From contig BNVZ01000078.1 in assembly GCA_025998475.1 (NCBI GenBank), positions 1 through 6,375 on the forward strand: 6,375 bases of DNA, read 5' to 3'. Below are positions 5,518 to 6,375 of the stretch, piece by piece; within the stretch, counting starts at the first letter, position 1, and each line of letters opens with the position of its first letter. The notes under the pieces were generated by a model, which searched no databases, was not told the origin of the DNA, and was given only the letters and a program-made list of their open reading frames with translations. Source of the stretch: Endomicrobiia bacterium (lineage in GTDB: Bacteria; Elusimicrobiota; Endomicrobiia; Endomicrobiales; Endomicrobiaceae). The position numbers and the translations under genes were made by a program.

Positions 5518-6375
5518 ATGATGGAAGATAACCGAAATAAAAGTATAAAAATGCTCGTGTTTTATCATAAACCTTCTGTTATATTACATGATTGTATAAC
5601 AGTTCCTGTTCATTGCGGTCGCGCAAACTATGTGGAGCGCTTCAAGAAGGGGGAGATATCCAGAGATGATTATGCTTTTATGATAGAAAATACAATCGGA
5701 GATGATACTGGAGATAATATATCGCAATTAAACAGAGATTTTTGCGAACTTACAGGTATATATTGGGCGTGGAAAAACTATGATAAAGTTGGCAGTCCCG
5801 ACAGAATTGGATTCATGCACTATCGTCGTCAGTTTATCTTCGACAGTATAAACAACTTTGACAACAACTATAAGGATGTAATGGTACATTTTGATAGGCT
5901 TGACGATAATACTTTGAGAGCCATCAAATACTCGCCGAAAATTGTCGTCGAAATTGGCAGTAAATACGATTTCATTGCTGCAAACCCAATTGATGACGGC
6001 ATGACCGTTTATGAACATTTTGATAAATATCATAATGCAGAAGAAATAACGTTTTGTCTAAATATAATAAAACAGCGATATAAGGAAATATATCCATATG
6101 CAGAGCAATTCTTTAATCAAAATCTGAACAGTTGTTACAATATGTTTATAATGAAAAGGGATATATTCTTTGAATATTGCAAATTTGTGTTTGATATTGC
6201 ATTTGATTTTGTTAAGAATTTCGATAGGTCGAACTATTCGTTCGAAGATAGACGTTTGTCTGTTATGGAAAGAATTACAGGGCTATATCTTTATTATCTC
6301 TCTAAACAAGACAAGATCAAACACCATTATTTGCCGATAAGCTTTATAAAGCAGCCAGAGATAGTTTTAAATCCC
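5518..6375 (+). CDS. DUF4422 glycosyltransferase-like protein (partial, 3' end missing)
   Basis: The frame is open from ATG 5518 to the end of the window (286 codons), so the gene is cut by the window edge. ATG 5521 is an alternative start, and the conserved domain begins at KMLVFYHKP (from residue 10). GFMHYRRQF at 98-106, preceded by an aromatic-rich ELTGIYWAWKN segment, is the hallmark of DUF4422, and NMFIMKRDIFFEYC later in the protein also fits that family. DUF4422 proteins occur in capsule and LPS clusters and are thought to be glycosyltransferases; a donor or acceptor cannot be named. A purine-rich AAGAGA precedes the start. The 12-base gap after the isomerase gene suggests co-transcription. 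Strongly A/T-rich like the two preceding genes. Confidence 0.82.
   Translation, partial: MMEDNRNKSIKMLVFYHKPSVILHDCITVPVHCGRANYVERFKKGEISRDDYAFMIENTIGDDTGDNISQLNRDFCELTGIYWAWKNYDKVGSPDRIGFMHYRRQFIFDSINNFDNNYKDVMVHFDRLDDNTLRAIKYSPKIVVEIGSKYDFIAANPIDDGMTVYEHFDKYHNAEEITFCLNIIKQRYKEIYPYAEQFFNQNLNSCYNMFIMKRDIFFEYCKFVFDIAFDFVKNFDRSNYSFEDRRLSVMERITGLYLYYLSKQDKIKHHYLPISFIKQPEIVLNP

Noticed and set aside
5728..6033. A 101-codon open frame on the minus strand
   Set aside because: It is opposite the DUF4422 gene, which carries the recognisable HYRRQF motif in the plus frame; treated as a shadow.
1..6375. CRISPR arrays, tRNA or rRNA genes, diversity-generating retroelement parts
   Set aside because: No regularly spaced repeats, cloverleaf-like segments, rRNA-like sequence or reverse transcriptase motifs were seen on either strand.

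Overview
The window is a fragment of a bacterial surface-polysaccharide (capsule or LPS-type) locus. It lies next to mobile-element debris, and its genes all run on the + strand. The donor cannot be named. Moderate-to-low GC, tightly packed sugar genes, heptose kinase and isomerase genes, a DUF4422 transferase and long poly-G runs inside coding regions resemble loci of Campylobacter/Helicobacter-like or other host-associated anaerobic bacteria, but this is inference.

Positions 1-393 hold no intact gene. The last 29 codons of an IS110-family transposase (1-90) are followed by the decayed 3' end of a second, IS5/DDE-type transposase (about 130-369). Positions 394-2979 encode an 861-residue protein combining an N-terminal radical SAM domain, an auxiliary Fe-S (SPASM-like) cysteine region, a central Rossmann-like segment and a C-terminal class I SAM methyltransferase. 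A hexapeptide-repeat acyltransferase follows (3031-3690), then a stub of a membrane acyltransferase-3 gene (3683-3811). A heptose cassette comes next: a GHMP-type heptose-7-phosphate kinase (hddA, 3915-4904) and a SIS-domain phosphoheptose isomerase (gmhA, 4924-5505). A DUF4422 glycosyltransferase-like gene (5518 onward) runs off the window end.

Read together, gmhA and hddA make a heptose 1,7-bisphosphate precursor for an activated heptose, the DUF4422 protein probably helps assemble the glycan, and the acyltransferase and radical SAM/methyltransferase protein probably decorate it. gmhB and hddC, needed to finish a GDP-heptose, are not in the window.

The most unusual signal is in the radical SAM gene. 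Between a G8 tract (1196-1203) and a G9 tract (1297-1305), the reading frame gives an unfamiliar linker. The frame reached by one extra G encodes a second, diverged copy of the cysteine-rich module (GANCPLKHCY) that is present in frame just downstream (GRNCALHHCY). The gene thus carries two alternative Fe-S modules bounded by slippage-prone G tracts. A third long tract (G9, 3234-3242) lies in the acyltransferase gene. This suggests phase variation, possibly with module swapping, of glycan decoration. Homopolymer sequencing error is the main competing explanation.
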